Notes: generated by a model from the sequence alone, not told the origin. Shown: positions 25,370 to 37,224, numbered from the stretch's first letter. The stretch: DNA of 60,421 nt from Spirulina sp. CS-785/01 (GCF_028330525.1 NZ_JAQMSD010000120.1:1-60421); one strand, 5' to 3'. A program made the numbers and translations.

Positions 25370-25517
25370 ACTTGCCATTCTCACCCCCCACTTTGGATTT
25401 AACATCCTAGAATGAGAAAGGAGCGATCGAGCCATCTAGCTCCAGTCGCCAAGGGGGTGATTGACAGTGGCCAACACTGTATTATCCTCACAAGCAAGGC
25501 CGAACAACTGGGTTTCA

Positions 25518-26297
25518 ATGCAGTTAATTGATACGCACGTTCACATTAACTTTGATGTCTTCCAAGCTGACTTGGAAGCCTTACAACAACGCTGGAAAGA
25601 AGCAGGGGTGGTGCGTCTCGTCCATTCCTGTGTCGAACCCAGTGAATTTCCAAAAACACAAGCATTAGCTGATCGACTTCCCGAATTATCCTTTGCGGTG
25701 GGGTTACATCCCTTGGATGCCCACCAATGGACCGCCGACACCGCAGACCAAATTCGGGAATTTGCCTGTGCAGACTCCCGAGTCGTCGCCATTGGTGAAC
25801 TCGGGCTAGATTATTATAAAGCCGAAAATCAAGCACACCAGAGGGACGTTTGTCAAGCCCAACTGGAAATTGCGGCAGACCTCGACAAACCCGTCATTAT
25901 TCACTGTCGGGACGCAGCCTCAGATTTGCGCGAGCTACTCCAACAGCAAAAACAGCCCCCACGGGGCGTAATGCACTGTTGGGGCGGAACACCAGAAGAA
26001 ACCGCTTGGTTTCTCGATCTCGGCTTCTATATTAGCTTTAGTGGCATCGTCACCTTTAAAAACGCCAAAGCCGTGCAAGAATCTGCCAAAATTGTGCCAC
26101 GCGATCGCCTCCTGATCGAAACCGACTGTCCCTTTCTGGCCCCCGTCCCCAAACGAGGGAAACGCAATGAACCCGCCAACGTTCGCTATGTTGCCGAAAC
26201 CTTGGCCCAACTGCGTCAAGAAGACTTGGACACCTTAGCCCAAACCACCACGGCCAACGCTTGCCAACTCTTTGGCTTGCCGCAACCCACCCCATAA
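25518..26297 (+). CDS. tatD: TatD-family deoxyribonuclease
   Basis: The 259-residue metal-dependent hydrolase starts [11 protein letters not shown], giving the first HxH metal pair. [20 protein letters not shown] and the terminal ETDCPFLAP carry the other ligands. TatD enzymes are 3'-5' exonucleases acting on DNA or RNA. The start at ATG 25518 matches the family; a TTG at 25461 opens the same frame but adds 19 unmatched residues. The order rpsT-tatD-rpoB is common in cyanobacteria. Confidence 0.93.
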   Translation: MQLIDTHVHINFDVFQADLEALQQRWKEAGVVRLVHSCVEPSEFPKTQALADRLPELSFAVGLHPLDAHQWTADTADQIREFACADSRVVAIGELGLDYYKAENQAHQRDVCQAQLEIAADLDKPVIIHCRDAASDLRELLQQQKQPPRGVMHCWGGTPEETAWFLDLGFYISFSGIVTFKNAKAVQESAKIVPRDRLLIETDCPFLAPVPKRGKRNEPANVRYVAETLAQLRQEDLDTLAQTTTANACQLFGLPQPTP

Positions 26298-26512
26298 CAC
26301 CCCCCTAGACTCACCGAGAGAGGTAGGGTGGGGACTCCAAGGGAGAGAAAAAAAGCATTCAACCCCCTCCCCCACAGCCCCCTAGAGGGTGTCTCATTAA
26401 ACCCCTTGTCGTTTATCGGGAGTAACTCACATCCCCAGTTTAAAAAAACCGTCCGTCTAGTACGAGTGTAAACCCCGTTCATAAGTTCGTAGTAAGTCCT
26501 TGAGGGCTTACA

Positions 26513-29500
26513 ATGTCAGCCACCTTGAGCCAAAAAAACATGACTAACCTAACCTACCATCTTCTCCCCGACCTCATCGAAATTCAACGCGCCAGCTTCC
26601 GTTGGTTTCTTGAAGCCGGGTTAATCGAAGAACTGAACAGTTTCTCCCCCATCACCGACTACACAGGCAAACTCGAACTCCACTTCATCGGCGAAAAATA
26701 CACCCTCCACGCCCCCAAATACGACGTTGACGAAGCCAAACGCCGGGATGCCAGCTACAGCGTACAGATGTACGTCCCCACCCGCCTAATCAACAAAGAA
26801 ACCGGAGAAATCAAAGAACAAGAAGTCTTCATCGGCGACCTGCCCCTGATGACCGATCGCGGCACCTTCATTATTAACGGCGCAGAACGAGTCATCGTCA
26901 ACCAAATCGTTCGTAGCCCCGGCGTTTACTACAAATCCGAAACCGACAAAAACGGACGGCGCACCTACTCCGCCTCCCTCATCCCCAACCGAGGGGCCTG
27001 GCTGAAATTTGAAACCGACAAAAACGCCCTCGTCTGGGTCCGCATCGACAAAACCCGCAAACTCTCCGCCCAAGTCCTCCTCAAAGCCATCGGCCTTACC
27101 GACAACGAGATCATGGACGGCCTGCGGCATCCCGACTACTACCAAAAAACCCTCGACAAAGAAGGCAACCCCACCGAAGAAGAAGCCCTCATGGAGTTAT
27201 ACAAAAAACTCCGGCCCGGGGAACCCCCTACCGTCAACGGCGGTCGCCAACTCCTAGAGTCCCGCTTCTTCGACAACAAACGCTACGACCTCGGCAAAGT
27301 CGGCCGCTACAAACTCAACAAAAAACTACGACTCAACACCCCCGACACCACCCGCACCCTCACCCAAGAGGACATCATGGCCGCCATCAACTACCTGATC
27401 AACCTAGAATTTGACGCAGGTAGTACCGACGACATCGACCACCTCGGCAACCGTCGGGTTCGTTCCGTTGGGGAACTCCTACAAAACCAAGTGCGCGTGG
27501 GACTCAACCGCCTCGAACGCATCATCCGGGAACGGATGACCGTCTCGGAAGCCGACAGCCTCACCCCCGCCTCCCTCGTCAACCCCAAACCCCTCGTCGC
27601 CGCCATCAAAGAGTTCTTCGGGTCTTCCCAACTCTCCCAATTCATGGACCAAACCAACCCCCTCGCAGAACTCACCCACAAACGGCGACTCTCCGCCCTC
27701 GGGCCTGGGGGACTCACCCGTGAACGTGCCGGCTTTGCCGTCCGAGACATTCACCCCTCCCACTACGGACGCATTTGCCCCGTAGAAACCCCCGAAGGCC
27801 CCAACGCCGGACTCATCGGGTCACTCGCTACCTATGCCCGCGTCAACGAATACGGCTTCATCGAAACCCCCTACTATCGAGCCGAAAACGGGCGCGTTCG
27901 TTATGACCTCGACCCCGAATACCTCACCGCCGACCAAGAAGACGACCTACGGGTAGCCCCCGGTGACGTAGCCACCGACGACGACAACCACATCCTCGGA
28001 AGCCAAGTCCCCGTCCGCTATCGGCAGGAATTTTCCACCACTTCCCCCGAACAAGTGGACTACGTGGCTGTTTCCCCGATGCAAATTGTCTCCGTCGCCA
28101 CCTCCCTTATCCCCTTCCTCGAACACGACGACGCAAACCGCGCCCTCATGGGGTCAAATATGCAGCGTCAAGCCGTCCCCCTCTTAAAACCGGAACGGCC
28201 CCTCGTAGGAACAGGCTTAGAAGCCCAAGCCGCCCGCGACTCCGGAATGGTGGTCGTCTCCCGTCATCACGGCACAGTGAGTTATGTGGACGCAGAACGA
28301 GTCCGAGTCCGTGTGGAAGAACCAGTCATTCCACCTACAGATAGCGATTTACTAGATATGTTGGTTCGCTTTGTAGGTAGCCGTTTAAGCGATGTATTGG
28401 CTTACGCTATCTATGGCAAACTAATAAGTCTGACAGGGGGAGCTATTGGTGCTTCTGCTATTGGTAGTGTACTGGATCGAATTGCAGATCCTGATGTTCT
28501 GAAAACTACCATCTCTGACTCTATCAAGGAGGCAATTGCACAATTTCTTCCTGGAAAAGGCGTTCATCTTCCTAAAATAGTAGAACGCTCGATAGATTGG
28601 TTAGCTGACATTCTGGCCAATTGGTTAATGAATATTGGCATTGATTGGCTAATCAAGATGACAATAGCGAAACTACCTGCCAAATTTACTCCTAATATGT
28701 TTATTTCGCTCTTGTCAACGAACCTCAAACCTTATGTGACTCAGGCAATAGATTTCACTGCTTTATCAATTCAAGCAATTGTTAAGCAAAATGTATTCAA
28801 CAACTTTGTTCGATTGGGAGTAAATGTTAAAACAGCACTTGAGGAAGATACGATACTTCGCCGTATTCCTCAAATTCTGGGTGATGCAGTCAAAGTTTTG
28901 AGTAGTATTTTCCGGAAACAAGCAAAAGTAGAAGTTAAATTGCCTCCCAAACCTCCGGTTATTATTGATGAAATCGAATATGAACTGCAAAAATATCAAC
29001 GGTCCAACCAAGACACCTGCTTAAACCAACGGCCCCTCGTCTTCCCCGAAGAACCCGTCGTTCCTGGTCAAGTCCTCGCCGACGGGTCAGCCACCGAAGG
29101 CGGTGAAATTGCCCTCGGTCAGAATATCCTAGTGGCTTATATGCCCTGGGAAGGCTACAACTACGAGGATGCCATCCTCATCAGCGAACGACTGGTTATT
29201 GACGACGTTTACACCAGTATTCACGTCGAAAAATACGAAATCGAAGCCCGACAAACCAAACTCGGTCCCGAAGAAATCACCCGTGAAATTCCCAACGTCG
29301 GGGAAGATGCCCTCCGTCACTTAGACGAACAAGGTATTATCCGCATCGGGGCCTGGGTCGAGTCTGGCGACATCCTCGTCGGGAAAGTCACCCCCAAAGG
29401 GGAATCCGACCAACCCCCCGAAGAAAAACTCCTCCGCGCCATCTTCGGAGAAAAAGCGCGAGATGTACGGGATAACTCCCTGCGCGTCCCCAACGGAGAA

Positions 29501-30469
29501 AAAGGGCGCGTCGTCGATGTGCGCGTCTTCACCCGTGAACAAGGAGACGAACTGCCCCCCGGTGCGAACATGGTCGTTCGGGTTTACGTCGCCCAAAAAC
29601 GGAAAATCCAAGTCGGGGACAAAATGGCCGGTCGCCACGGGAACAAAGGGATTATTTCCCGTATCCTGCCCATGGAAGATATGCCCTATCTCCCCGATGG
29701 TCGCCCCGTCGATTTAGTCCTCAACCCCTTGGGAGTCCCCTCCCGGATGAACGTGGGACAAGTCTTTGAATGTCTCATTGGTTGGGCGGGGGAAAACTTA
29801 GGGGTTCGCTTTAAAGTGACTCCCTTTGACGAAATGTACGGAGAAGAACAAAGCCGGGAAACCGTCCACGGCAAACTCACAGAAGCCAGTAATAAAGCCG
29901 GACGGGATTGGGTCTTTGATGAAAATAACCCCGGTAAAATCCAAGTTTACGACGGACGCACCGGAGAAGCCTTTGACCACCCAGTAACAGTGGGTATTGC
30001 CTATATGCTGAAACTGGTTCACCTAGTTGACGATAAGATTCACGCCCGGTCCACCGGTCCTTACTCCTTGGTCACGCAGCAACCCTTGGGCGGAAAAGCG
30101 CAACAAGGCGGACAGCGTTTCGGAGAAATGGAGGTGTGGGCATTGGAAGCCTACGGGGCAGCCTATACCCTGCAAGAGTTACTGACGGTGAAATCCGACG
30201 ATATGCAGGGACGAAACGAAGCCTTAAATGCGATCGTCAAAGGCAAACCCATCCCTCGCCCCGGTACACCGGAGTCCTTCAAAGTGTTAATGCGCGAACT
30301 CCAGTCCTTGGGCTTAGACATTGCCGTTCATAAAGTCGATCCCGCCATGGATGGCACAAGCGATGATGCCGAAGTTGACCTAATGGCCGACCATGAACGC
30401 CGTCGCACTCCCTCTCGTCCCACCTATGAATCTCTCACCACCGAAGATTTACAAGAAGACGAAGTTTAG
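26513..30469 (+). CDS. rpoB: RNA polymerase beta subunit with a 217-residue insertion
   Basis: The 1318-residue protein is a complete beta subunit. The rifampicin region ([21 protein letters not shown]) is at about 27616-27680. The catalytic-region motifs [10 protein letters not shown] and [17 protein letters not shown] are intact. Between RVRVEE (ending at residue 603) and [14 protein letters not shown] (from residue 820) lies an extra segment of about 217 residues with a different base composition. Without it the protein would be about 1101 residues, the usual cyanobacterial length. The insertion is described separately. A GAGGG at 26502-26506 may be the ribosome site. tatD is 215 bases upstream. 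Confidence 0.97.
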   Translation: MSATLSQKNMTNLTYHLLPDLIEIQRASFRWFLEAGLIEELNSFSPITDYTGKLELHFIGEKYTLHAPKYDVDEAKRRDASYSVQMYVPTRLINKETGEIKEQEVFIGDLPLMTDRGTFIINGAERVIVNQIVRSPGVYYKSETDKNGRRTYSASLIPNRGAWLKFETDKNALVWVRIDKTRKLSAQVLLKAIGLTDNEIMDGLRHPDYYQKTLDKEGNPTEEEALMELYKKLRPGEPPTVNGGRQLLESRFFDNKRYDLGKVGRYKLNKKLRLNTPDTTRTLTQEDIMAAINYLINLEFDAGSTDDIDHLGNRRVRSVGELLQNQVRVGLNRLERIIRERMTVSEADSLTPASLVNPKPLVAAIKEFFGSSQLSQFMDQTNPLAELTHKRRLSALGPGGLTRERAGFAVRDIHPSHYGRICPVETPEGPNAGLIGSLATYARVNEYGFIETPYYRAENGRVRYDLDPEYLTADQEDDLRVAPGDVATDDDNHILGSQVPVRYRQEFSTTSPEQVDYVAVSPMQIVSVATSLIPFLEHDDANRALMGSNMQRQAVPLLKPERPLVGTGLEAQAARDSGMVVVSRHHGTVSYVDAERVRVRVEEPVIPPTDSDLLDMLVRFVGSRLSDVLAYAIYGKLISLTGGAIGASAIGSVLDRIADPDVLKTTISDSIKEAIAQFLPGKGVHLPKIVERSIDWLADILANWLMNIGIDWLIKMTIAKLPAKFTPNMFISLLSTNLKPYVTQAIDFTALSIQAIVKQNVFNNFVRLGVNVKTALEEDTILRRIPQILGDAVKVLSSIFRKQAKVEVKLPPKPPVIIDEIEYELQKYQRSNQDTCLNQRPLVFPEEPVVPGQVLADGSATEGGEIALGQNILVAYMPWEGYNYEDAILISERLVIDDVYTSIHVEKYEIEARQTKLGPEEITREIPNVGEDALRHLDEQGIIRIGAWVESGDILVGKVTPKGESDQPPEEKLLRAIFGEKARDVRDNSLRVPNGEKGRVVDVRVFTREQGDELPPGANMVVRVYVAQKRKIQVGDKMAGRHGNKGIISRILPMEDMPYLPDGRPVDLVLNPLGVPSRMNVGQVFECLIGWAGENLGVRFKVTPFDEMYGEEQSRETVHGKLTEASNKAGRDWVFDENNPGKIQVYDGRTGEAFDHPVTVGIAYMLKLVHLVDDKIHARSTGPYSLVTQQPLGGKAQQGGQRFGEMEVWALEAYGAAYTLQELLTVKSDDMQGRNEALNAIVKGKPIPRPGTPESFKVLMRELQSLGLDIAVHKVDPAMDGTSDDAEVDLMADHERRRTPSRPTYESLTTEDLQEDEV
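28322..28969 (+). other. In-frame AT-rich insertion domain within rpoB
   Basis: This segment encodes beta residues about 604-819. Sampled lines are about 30% G+C, against about 70% in a flanking rpoB line. There is no stop in 217 codons. Its ends are proline-rich ([11 protein letters not shown] and [11 protein letters not shown]), and the core is mostly predicted helix with a glycine-rich stretch ([16 protein letters not shown]) and Trp-rich amphipathic helices ([20 protein letters not shown]). It lacks intein hallmarks: no Cys/Ser first residue and no His-Asn plus nucleophile at the end. I recognise no family. In E. coli beta the same site is a short loop near residues 660-675, on the protein surface. 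Confidence 0.9.
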
Positions 30470-30470
30470 A

Positions 30471-30502
30471 CAGTAAACAGTAATCAGTAAACAGTAAACA
30501 GT
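30471..30502. repeat. Heptamer run (CAGTAAA)n after rpoB
   Basis: About four copies of CAGTAAA, one imperfect, begin one base after the rpoB stop codon. Confidence 0.8.
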
Positions 30503-30506
30503 GGGG

Positions 30507-30636
30507 AAGGCCATGCAGTTAGAGGATAAAACTTTCACGTCAACTACTGTTTACTGTACTGTTCCCTGTTCAAGGCCATGCAGTGAGAAGATCAAACTTT
30601 CACGTCAACTACTGTTTACTGTACTGTTCCCTGTTC
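30507..30636. repeat. 65-bp tandem duplication between rpoB and rpoC1
   Basis: AAGGCCATGCAGT...CTGTTC is repeated with a 65-base period (from 30507 and from 30572). Each copy ends in ACTGTTTACTGTACTGTTCC, complementary to the CAGTAAACAGT heptamer run at 30471-30502, so stem-loops are possible. Confidence 0.9.
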
Positions 30637-30667
30637 CCTTCCTTAACCAATCACCAATCACCCAAAT

Positions 30668-32617
30668 ATGAGCAAACAACCACAACGCTTTGATTACGTC
30701 AAAATTGGTTTAGCCTCGCCAGAACGCATTCGTCAGTGGGGAGAACGGAGTCTGCCCAATGGTCAAGTTGTTGGCGAAGTGACCAAACCCGAAACTATCA
30801 ACTACCGGACACTGAAACCGGAAATGGATGGCTTATTCTGTGAGCGAATTTTTGGCCCCGCCAAAGACTGGGAATGTCACTGCGGCAAATATAAACGGGT
30901 GCGCCATCGGGGCATTGTTTGTGAACGCTGCGGTGTAGAAGTGACCGAATCTCGCGTCCGTCGTCACCGCATGGGCTATATTAAACTGGCCGCCCCCGTC
31001 ACCCACGTTTGGTATCTCAAAGGGATTCCCAGTTATTTGAGTATTCTCTTGGATATGCCCCTGCGAGATGTGGAACAGATTGTTTATTTTAACGCCTATG
31101 TGGTTCTAGACTCCGGTAACGCCAGTAACTTGCAGTATCGCCAGTTATTGACCGAAGACCAATGGCTGGAAATTGAAGAACAGCTTTTTGTTGAAGATAC
31201 CGAGTTAATGGGAGTCGAAGTCGGCATTGGGGCTGAGGCCGTCCAGCGTTTACTCGAAGAAGTGAACCTGGAAGAAGAAGCGGAGAAACTCCGGGAAGAA
31301 ATTGCCGGGTCTAAAGGACAGAAACGTGCCAAGTTAATTAAACGCCTACGGGTCATTGATAACTTTATCGCCACTGGGTCGCGGCCAGAATGGATGGTTG
31401 TGACGGCCATTCCCGTTATTCCGCCGGATTTACGGCCAATGGTGCAGTTAGATGGGGGACGGTTTGCCACCTCGGACTTAAACGACTTGTATCGCCGGGT
31501 GATTAACCGTAATAACCGTTTGGCGCGGTTACAGGAGATTTTGGCCCCAGAAATTATTGTCCGTAATGAGAAGCGGATGCTGCAAGAAGCGGTGGACGCA
31601 TTGATTGATAATGGACGACGGGGCCGCACCGTGGTGGGGGCGAATAACCGTCCTCTCAAGTCCCTCTCGGACATTATCGAAGGGAAACAAGGGCGTTTCC
31701 GGCAAAACCTGTTAGGGAAACGGGTGGACTATTCTGGACGGTCGGTTATTGTGGTGGGGCCGAAGCTGAAGATTTATCAGTGCGGGTTGCCGCGAGAAAT
31801 GGCCATTGAGTTATTCCAACCCTTTGTCATTCACCGTCTGATTAAAAGCGGTATGGTGAATAACATTAAAGCCGCTAAAAAGCTCATTCAACGGGGCGAT
31901 GCCTCGGTTTGGGGGGTATTAGAGGAAGTCATTGCGGGACACCCCGTTATGCTCAACCGTGCGCCTACCTTGCACCGTTTGGGGATTCAAGCCTTTGAAC
32001 CGATTTTAGTAGAAGGGCGGGCTATTCAGTTACACCCGTTAGTCTGTCCGGCCTTTAATGCGGACTTTGACGGGGACCAAATGGCGGTTCATGTGCCGTT
32101 ATCCCTAGAGTCGCAAGCGGAAGCGCGGTTATTAATGTTGGCTTGTCACAACATTTTATCCCCCGCAACGGGTAAACCCATTGTCGCACCGTCTCAGGAT
32201 ATGGTGTTAGGTTGCTATTATTTGACTGCCGAAAACCCTGCACCGGATTTTCATAAAACCTTTGATTCTCAGCAAGCGGTGTTAGATACCATTAAAGCGC
32301 GTACAATTCGCCGTTTTGGGTCGATGGAAGATGCCATTAAGGCGTATGAACAAGGTCAACTGAAAACCCATGAGTTTATTTGGTTGCGTTACCCTGGCAA
32401 AGTGGATATGCAGCCGAAACAAGATGAGTTACTCCATGAGGAAAAAGAGGGCGACGCAACCCTTGAGTATTATGGTCATCGACAAGGAGAGAATGGAGAC
32501 ATTCATCCCACGCGCTTTTTACGGAAAACGCCGGATGGCCGGGAGTTTCAGTTTATTTATACGACACCAGGACGCATTATTTATAACAAGACTATTCGGG
32601 ATGCGTTGGTGAGTTAG
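30668..32617 (+). CDS. rpoC1: RNA polymerase gamma (beta' N-terminal) subunit
   Basis: The 649-residue subunit is the N-terminal half of the split cyanobacterial beta'. The zinc site [19 protein letters not shown] is near residues 70-88, and the catalytic [12 protein letters not shown] loop holds the three magnesium-binding aspartates. The C-terminus ends [15 protein letters not shown], the usual split point. It is slightly longer than the roughly 625 residues I recall for this subunit, owing to a polar stretch near residues 600-625. No Shine-Dalgarno sequence precedes the ATG. Confidence 0.97.
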   Translation: MSKQPQRFDYVKIGLASPERIRQWGERSLPNGQVVGEVTKPETINYRTLKPEMDGLFCERIFGPAKDWECHCGKYKRVRHRGIVCERCGVEVTESRVRRHRMGYIKLAAPVTHVWYLKGIPSYLSILLDMPLRDVEQIVYFNAYVVLDSGNASNLQYRQLLTEDQWLEIEEQLFVEDTELMGVEVGIGAEAVQRLLEEVNLEEEAEKLREEIAGSKGQKRAKLIKRLRVIDNFIATGSRPEWMVVTAIPVIPPDLRPMVQLDGGRFATSDLNDLYRRVINRNNRLARLQEILAPEIIVRNEKRMLQEAVDALIDNGRRGRTVVGANNRPLKSLSDIIEGKQGRFRQNLLGKRVDYSGRSVIVVGPKLKIYQCGLPREMAIELFQPFVIHRLIKSGMVNNIKAAKKLIQRGDASVWGVLEEVIAGHPVMLNRAPTLHRLGIQAFEPILVEGRAIQLHPLVCPAFNADFDGDQMAVHVPLSLESQAEARLLMLACHNILSPATGKPIVAPSQDMVLGCYYLTAENPAPDFHKTFDSQQAVLDTIKARTIRRFGSMEDAIKAYEQGQLKTHEFIWLRYPGKVDMQPKQDELLHEEKEGDATLEYYGHRQGENGDIHPTRFLRKTPDGREFQFIYTTPGRIIYNKTIRDALVS

Positions 32618-32646
32618 TTGTTGGTTGTTGATTGTTGGTTGTTGAA

Positions 32647-32695
32647 CCTTGGGTTAAAACCCAAGGCTCAGAGCTAAAACCCGTTAAAACGGGTT
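32647..32695 (+). repeat. Double-hairpin repeat element, copy C
   Basis: CCTTGGGTTAAAACCCAAGG and AACCCGTTAAAACGGGTT lie in the 162-base gap between rpoC1 and rpoC2, in the same orientation as copy A. Confidence 0.88.
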
Positions 32696-32750
32696 AAGAT
32701 CAACTATAAATTGCGAACTGAACTGATTACTGGTAACAGATTACTGGTTA

Positions 32751-32776
32751 CTGATTACTGATTACTGATTACTGAT
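32751..32776. repeat. Heptamer run (TGATTAC)n before rpoC2
   Basis: Nearly four copies of CTGATTA directly precede the rpoC2 ATG (32780) and take the place of a ribosome-binding site. The same heptamer is at 42199-42223. Confidence 0.85.
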
Positions 32777-32779
32777 ACC

Positions 32780-35700
32780 ATGGCCAAAGAACCGACGTTT
32801 TATAACCGGATTGTTGATAAAGGGCAATTAAAGAAACTCATTGCTTGGGCATATACGAACTATGGGAGTGCGCGGTGTTCTCAGGTTGCTGATGAACTCA
32901 AGGCGATGGGATTTCGGTATGCGACGCAAGCTGGGGTTTCGATTAGTGTTGATGACTTGCAAATTCCGCCGATTAAGAAAAAAATGTTGGCGGAGGCGGA
33001 GTCGGAAATTCATAAAACCGAGGAACGGTATCGGACGGGCGATATTACCGAGGTTGAGCGTTTCCAAAAGGTAATTGATACGTGGAATAGTACCTCGGAA
33101 GCTCTGAAAGATGAGGTGGTGGTGAATTTTAAAGCCACGAATCCGCTTAATAGTGTTTATATGATGGCGTTTAGTGGGGCGCGGGGGAATTTATCCCAAG
33201 TCCGGCAGTTAGTGGGAATGCGGGGGTTGATGGCTGATCCCCAAGGGGAGATTATTGACTTACCCATTAAAACGAATTTCCGGGAAGGACTGACGGTGAC
33301 GGAGTATATTATCTCCTCCTACGGTGCGCGGAAAGGGTTGGTGGATACGGCATTACGGACTGCCGACTCTGGGTATTTAACCCGTCGTCTGGTGGATGTG
33401 AGTCAGGATGTGATTGTTCGGGAATTTGACTGTGGGACCGAACGGGGAGTTACGCTGACGGCCATGAAGGATGGGGAACGGACGTTGATTCCGTTGAGCG
33501 ATCGCCTCTTTGGTCGTCTCTTAGGGGAAAATGTGGTTGATCCTGAAACCGGAGAAATTATTGCCCACCGTAACCAAGAAGTCACCGATGATTTAGCCAA
33601 ACAAATTGAGGAGCGTGTGGACACAGTGAAAGTGCGATCGCCCCTCACCTGTGAAGCGGCCCGCAGCGTCTGTCAACACTGCTACGGCTGGAGTTTAGCC
33701 CACGGGAAGAAAGTGGACTTAGGGGAAGCCGTGGGCATTATCGCCGCCCAATCCATCGGTGAACCAGGAACCCAGTTAACCATGCGGACCTTCCACACCG
33801 GAGGGGTATTTACCGGGGAAGTGGCCCGTCAAGACAAAGCCAAATACTCTGGCACCATTGACTTTGACAACAAACTGAAAAGCCGCCCCGTCCGCACCCG
33901 TCACGGGGACGAACGGGAACAAGTGGAGCTTCCTGGGGATTTAATCCTCCTAGGAGACAACGGCGAACGCTTCACCTATCCCGTCACTGCCGGGTCTCTG
34001 CTCTTTGTGCATAAAGGGGATAAAGTGGAGGAAGGCCAACTGTTGGCAGAAGTCGCCCTGAAACGGCAACGGTCCACAGAAAAAGCCACCAAAGACGTGG
34101 CCTCCGACTTGGCCGGAGAAGTGCTTTTTGATCGGTTGATCAGCGAAGAAAAAACCGACCGTCAAGGGAACATCACCCATATTGCCCAACGGGGGGGACT
34201 GCTTTGGGTGCTTTCTGGGGAAGTGTATAACTTACTGCCAGGGGCCGAAGCGGTGGTACAGAACGGCGATCGCGTAACACCCGGAGATGTCCTCGCCCAA
34301 ACCCAACTGAAAACCGCCCACGGTGGGGTTGTCCGTCTCACCGCCAACAGCCGGGAAATTGAAATCATCACCGCCTCCGTCCAACTGGACCAAGCCAAAG
34401 TCCAACGGGCCGGCACCGGAGGCCGGGAACAATACATGATCGAAACCGCCAACGGTCAACGCTTCCTCCTGAAAGCCACCCCCGGCACAAAAGTCCAAAA
34501 TCATCAAGTCGTGGCCGAACTCGAAGACGACCATTATCGCACCAACACAGGCGGCGTAGTGCGCTATGCGGGGTTAGAAGTCAGTAAACAAGGGAAAAAA
34601 CAAGGCTACGAAATCACCAAAGGCGGGTCTTTAATTTGGATTCCCGAAGAATGCCACGAAGTCAATAAAGACATCTCCCTCCTAGTCGTCGAAGAAGGGC
34701 AATATGTAGAAGCCGGGGCCGAAGTCGTCAAAGACATCTTCTGTCAATCCTCCGGTATCGTGGAAATTGTCCAGAAAAACGACATTCTCCGAGAAGTCAC
34801 CGTCAAACCTGGTGACTTACACCTCTTAGACGAACCCCCCTTAGTAGATGCCGACGAACAACTGCTGCAACCCGGCACAGAAATTATCCCTGGGTTAGTC
34901 CTAGAGGAATTGAAATACGGGGAATATGTGGACACCCCCGAAGGGATGGCCTTATTACTGCGGCCTGTGGTAGAATATCCCGTGGCCGATGAACCAGATG
35001 TTCCCTCCCAAGACTCCATCAACGAAAGCAGTGGTCAACGGATTTCCCTGCGGGCCGTGCAGCGCATCGCCTATAAAGACGGAGAACGGATTAAATCAGT
35101 AGATGGGGTGGATCTCCTCAGTACCCAACTCATTTTAGAACTGGAGTCGCCTAACTTAGAAGAAAGCGATGTAGCCAGCTTAAACGCCGACATTGAGTTA
35201 GTCGCCATTGATGAAGAAGCAGACCTCCCCGAATATCAATTACAAATTGTCATTCTGGAATCTTTGGTCATTCGTCGGGATGTGGAAGCCGATGCGTTAG
35301 GCGGCGGCACGAAAACCCGCATTCTCGTAGAAGATGGGCAAGAGATTGATCAAGGTGCCGTGGTGGCCCGCACGGAAATTCAATGTCGAGAAGAAGGGGA
35401 AGTGCGCGGCATTCGCTCTGGGTTAGAGGCCATTCGCCGGGTGTTGATTGTTCGGGAGAGCGATCGCTTTACCCTAGAATTAGACAAACAACCCAACGTC
35501 CAAGTTGGGGATTTAGTGGTAGCCGGCCAAAACCTTGCCACCGGAGTCACGGCCCACAACTCCGGCCAAGTCGTGGCGGTGGAAAATAACAACGTCACCC
35601 TCCGCACCGCCCGTCCCTACCGCGTCTCCCCAGGGGCAATTTTACAAGTCAATGACGGCGACTTAGTACAACGGGGGGATAACTTGGTGTTACTGGTGTT

Positions 35701-36730
35701 TGAACGGTCAAAAACCGGGGACATCATCCAAGGTTTACCTCGGATTGAAGAACTTTTAGAAGCCCGTCGGCCCAAAGAAGGCTGTATTATTGCCCGTCGT
35801 CCTGGACAGGCCCAAGTCATTTACGGGGAAGATGAATCGGTCGAAGTGAAAGTCATTGAAGACGATGGCGTGATCACCGATTATGCCCTCAGCCCTGGGC
35901 AAAATGTCATCGTCACCGATGGACAACAAGTGGGTGTGGCTGAACCCCTCACCGACGGACTCCCCAACCCCCACGAAATCTTAGAAACCTTCTTCGAGCA
36001 TTATCAAGAAGAAATGGGGGTTTACGAGGCGGCTTTATTTGGCTTACAAAAAGCGCAAATCTTCCTTGTGGAAAGTGTCCAAGGGGTTTATCAGTCCCAA
36101 GGGATTGATATTTCCGACAAACACATTGAGGTAATTGTCCGGCAGATGACCTCGAAAGTGCGTATTGACGATGGTGGGGATACCACCATGTTGCCTGGGG
36201 AGTTGGTGGAATTACGCCAAGTTGAACAGGTGAACGAAGCCATGGGCATTACCGGGGGTGCGCCTGCGCAATATACTCCGGTGTTATTGGGGATCACCAA
36301 AGCCTCCCTGAACACCGACAGCTTCATCTCGGCGGCTTCCTTCCAAGAAACCACACGGGTTCTCACCGAGGCGGCCATTGAAGGAAAATCTGACTGGTTG
36401 CGCGGCTTGAAAGAAAACGTGATTATCGGGCGTTTGATTCCCGCCGGGACTGGGTTTAATACCCCCGAGGAGGCCATGCCCAATGGGGCGTTAGATTGGG
36501 ATGGCAATGGGTCATCTCGCGCCGGAAATGGCGACGGGGCTGCCTATGAGTCTCAGTACACCCCTGGGGGCGCGATGGATGAGTCCCATACTCTGGGAGA
36601 GGATATGGTTTTAGATGACCAAACGGCCCGGAATTACAATTTAGACTATGATCCGGAGAATCCGACGGAGAATGACCCTAGTTTTATTGAGAGTAATCCC
36701 GATGTCCTCTTAGATCACGAGGAGGAATAA
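32780..36730 (+). CDS. rpoC2: RNA polymerase beta' (C-terminal) subunit
   Basis: The 1316-residue subunit is the C-terminal part of the split beta'. The zinc motif [11 protein letters not shown] and the bridge/trigger region [29 protein letters not shown] are intact. The large middle region (about residues 360-1000, many [11 protein letters not shown]-like hairpins) is the long SI3 insertion made of repeated sandwich-barrel folds, normal for cyanobacteria. The acidic, Asn-rich tail is variable. There is no recognisable Shine-Dalgarno sequence. Confidence 0.97.
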   Translation: MAKEPTFYNRIVDKGQLKKLIAWAYTNYGSARCSQVADELKAMGFRYATQAGVSISVDDLQIPPIKKKMLAEAESEIHKTEERYRTGDITEVERFQKVIDTWNSTSEALKDEVVVNFKATNPLNSVYMMAFSGARGNLSQVRQLVGMRGLMADPQGEIIDLPIKTNFREGLTVTEYIISSYGARKGLVDTALRTADSGYLTRRLVDVSQDVIVREFDCGTERGVTLTAMKDGERTLIPLSDRLFGRLLGENVVDPETGEIIAHRNQEVTDDLAKQIEERVDTVKVRSPLTCEAARSVCQHCYGWSLAHGKKVDLGEAVGIIAAQSIGEPGTQLTMRTFHTGGVFTGEVARQDKAKYSGTIDFDNKLKSRPVRTRHGDEREQVELPGDLILLGDNGERFTYPVTAGSLLFVHKGDKVEEGQLLAEVALKRQRSTEKATKDVASDLAGEVLFDRLISEEKTDRQGNITHIAQRGGLLWVLSGEVYNLLPGAEAVVQNGDRVTPGDVLAQTQLKTAHGGVVRLTANSREIEIITASVQLDQAKVQRAGTGGREQYMIETANGQRFLLKATPGTKVQNHQVVAELEDDHYRTNTGGVVRYAGLEVSKQGKKQGYEITKGGSLIWIPEECHEVNKDISLLVVEEGQYVEAGAEVVKDIFCQSSGIVEIVQKNDILREVTVKPGDLHLLDEPPLVDADEQLLQPGTEIIPGLVLEELKYGEYVDTPEGMALLLRPVVEYPVADEPDVPSQDSINESSGQRISLRAVQRIAYKDGERIKSVDGVDLLSTQLILELESPNLEESDVASLNADIELVAIDEEADLPEYQLQIVILESLVIRRDVEADALGGGTKTRILVEDGQEIDQGAVVARTEIQCREEGEVRGIRSGLEAIRRVLIVRESDRFTLELDKQPNVQVGDLVVAGQNLATGVTAHNSGQVVAVENNNVTLRTARPYRVSPGAILQVNDGDLVQRGDNLVLLVFERSKTGDIIQGLPRIEELLEARRPKEGCIIARRPGQAQVIYGEDESVEVKVIEDDGVITDYALSPGQNVIVTDGQQVGVAEPLTDGLPNPHEILETFFEHYQEEMGVYEAALFGLQKAQIFLVESVQGVYQSQGIDISDKHIEVIVRQMTSKVRIDDGGDTTMLPGELVELRQVEQVNEAMGITGGAPAQYTPVLLGITKASLNTDSFISAASFQETTRVLTEAAIEGKSDWLRGLKENVIIGRLIPAGTGFNTPEEAMPNGALDWDGNGSSRAGNGDGAAYESQYTPGGAMDESHTLGEDMVLDDQTARNYNLDYDPENPTENDPSFIESNPDVLLDHEEE

Positions 36731-36861
36731 CCTAGGATAAAGACTTCCGGGCGACAGATGCTCGCTACGGGAAGAAATGAGGACAATAAGAGGAGAGAGA
36801 AAGGTAATTTTCTTTGTCCTCTTTCTCTTCCTTTGATTGATTAATTCAGGAGAAACGAGCA

Positions 36862-37224
36862 TTGACACAGGTAAATTCTAATCATCCCAGTTCCCTTGAT
36901 CGATATTTAGACGAAGGGATTCCTCCTCACGATCATGATCATGGCCATAATCACGCTCATAGTGCGGAGTCAAGGCGAAAAATTGTCAATCGGCTTTCCC
37001 GGATTGAGGGGCATATTCGGGGGATTAAAACGATGGTGAGTGAAGATCGTCATTGTCCGGAGGTGTTGATCCAAGTGGCGGCGGTGCGGGGGGCCCTAGA
37101 CCGGGTGGCTCGGCTCATTTTGGATGAACATTTAAGTGAGTGTGTGGCCCGGGCCGCCCATGAGGGGAATATTGAGGCGGAGTTAGAGGAGTTAAAGGCC
37201 GCTTTGGATCGGTTTTTGCCTTAG
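36862..37224 (+). CDS. CsoR-family metal sensor (InrS-like)
   Basis: The 120-residue repressor has the all-helical CsoR/RcnR fold. Candidate metal ligands are Cys65 (DRHCPE), His90 and Cys94 (LDEHLSEC), the CsoR-type Cys-His-Cys set. A His-rich N-terminus (HDHDHGHNHAH, residues 23-33) resembles the nickel sensor InrS of Synechocystis. The start is a TTG at 36862-36864 with AGGAGA at a good distance; no ATG fits. The family releases DNA on binding metal and controls a metal exporter, which is not nearby. uppP follows 23 bases downstream. Confidence 0.85.
   Translation: MTQVNSNHPSSLDRYLDEGIPPHDHDHGHNHAHSAESRRKIVNRLSRIEGHIRGIKTMVSEDRHCPEVLIQVAAVRGALDRVARLILDEHLSECVARAAHEGNIEAELEELKAALDRFLP

Noticed and set aside
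28322-28969. Intein in RpoB
   Set aside because: The insertion lacks a Cys/Ser/Ala first residue, the internal TxxH block and the terminal His-Asn plus nucleophile, and its ends are proline-rich linkers.
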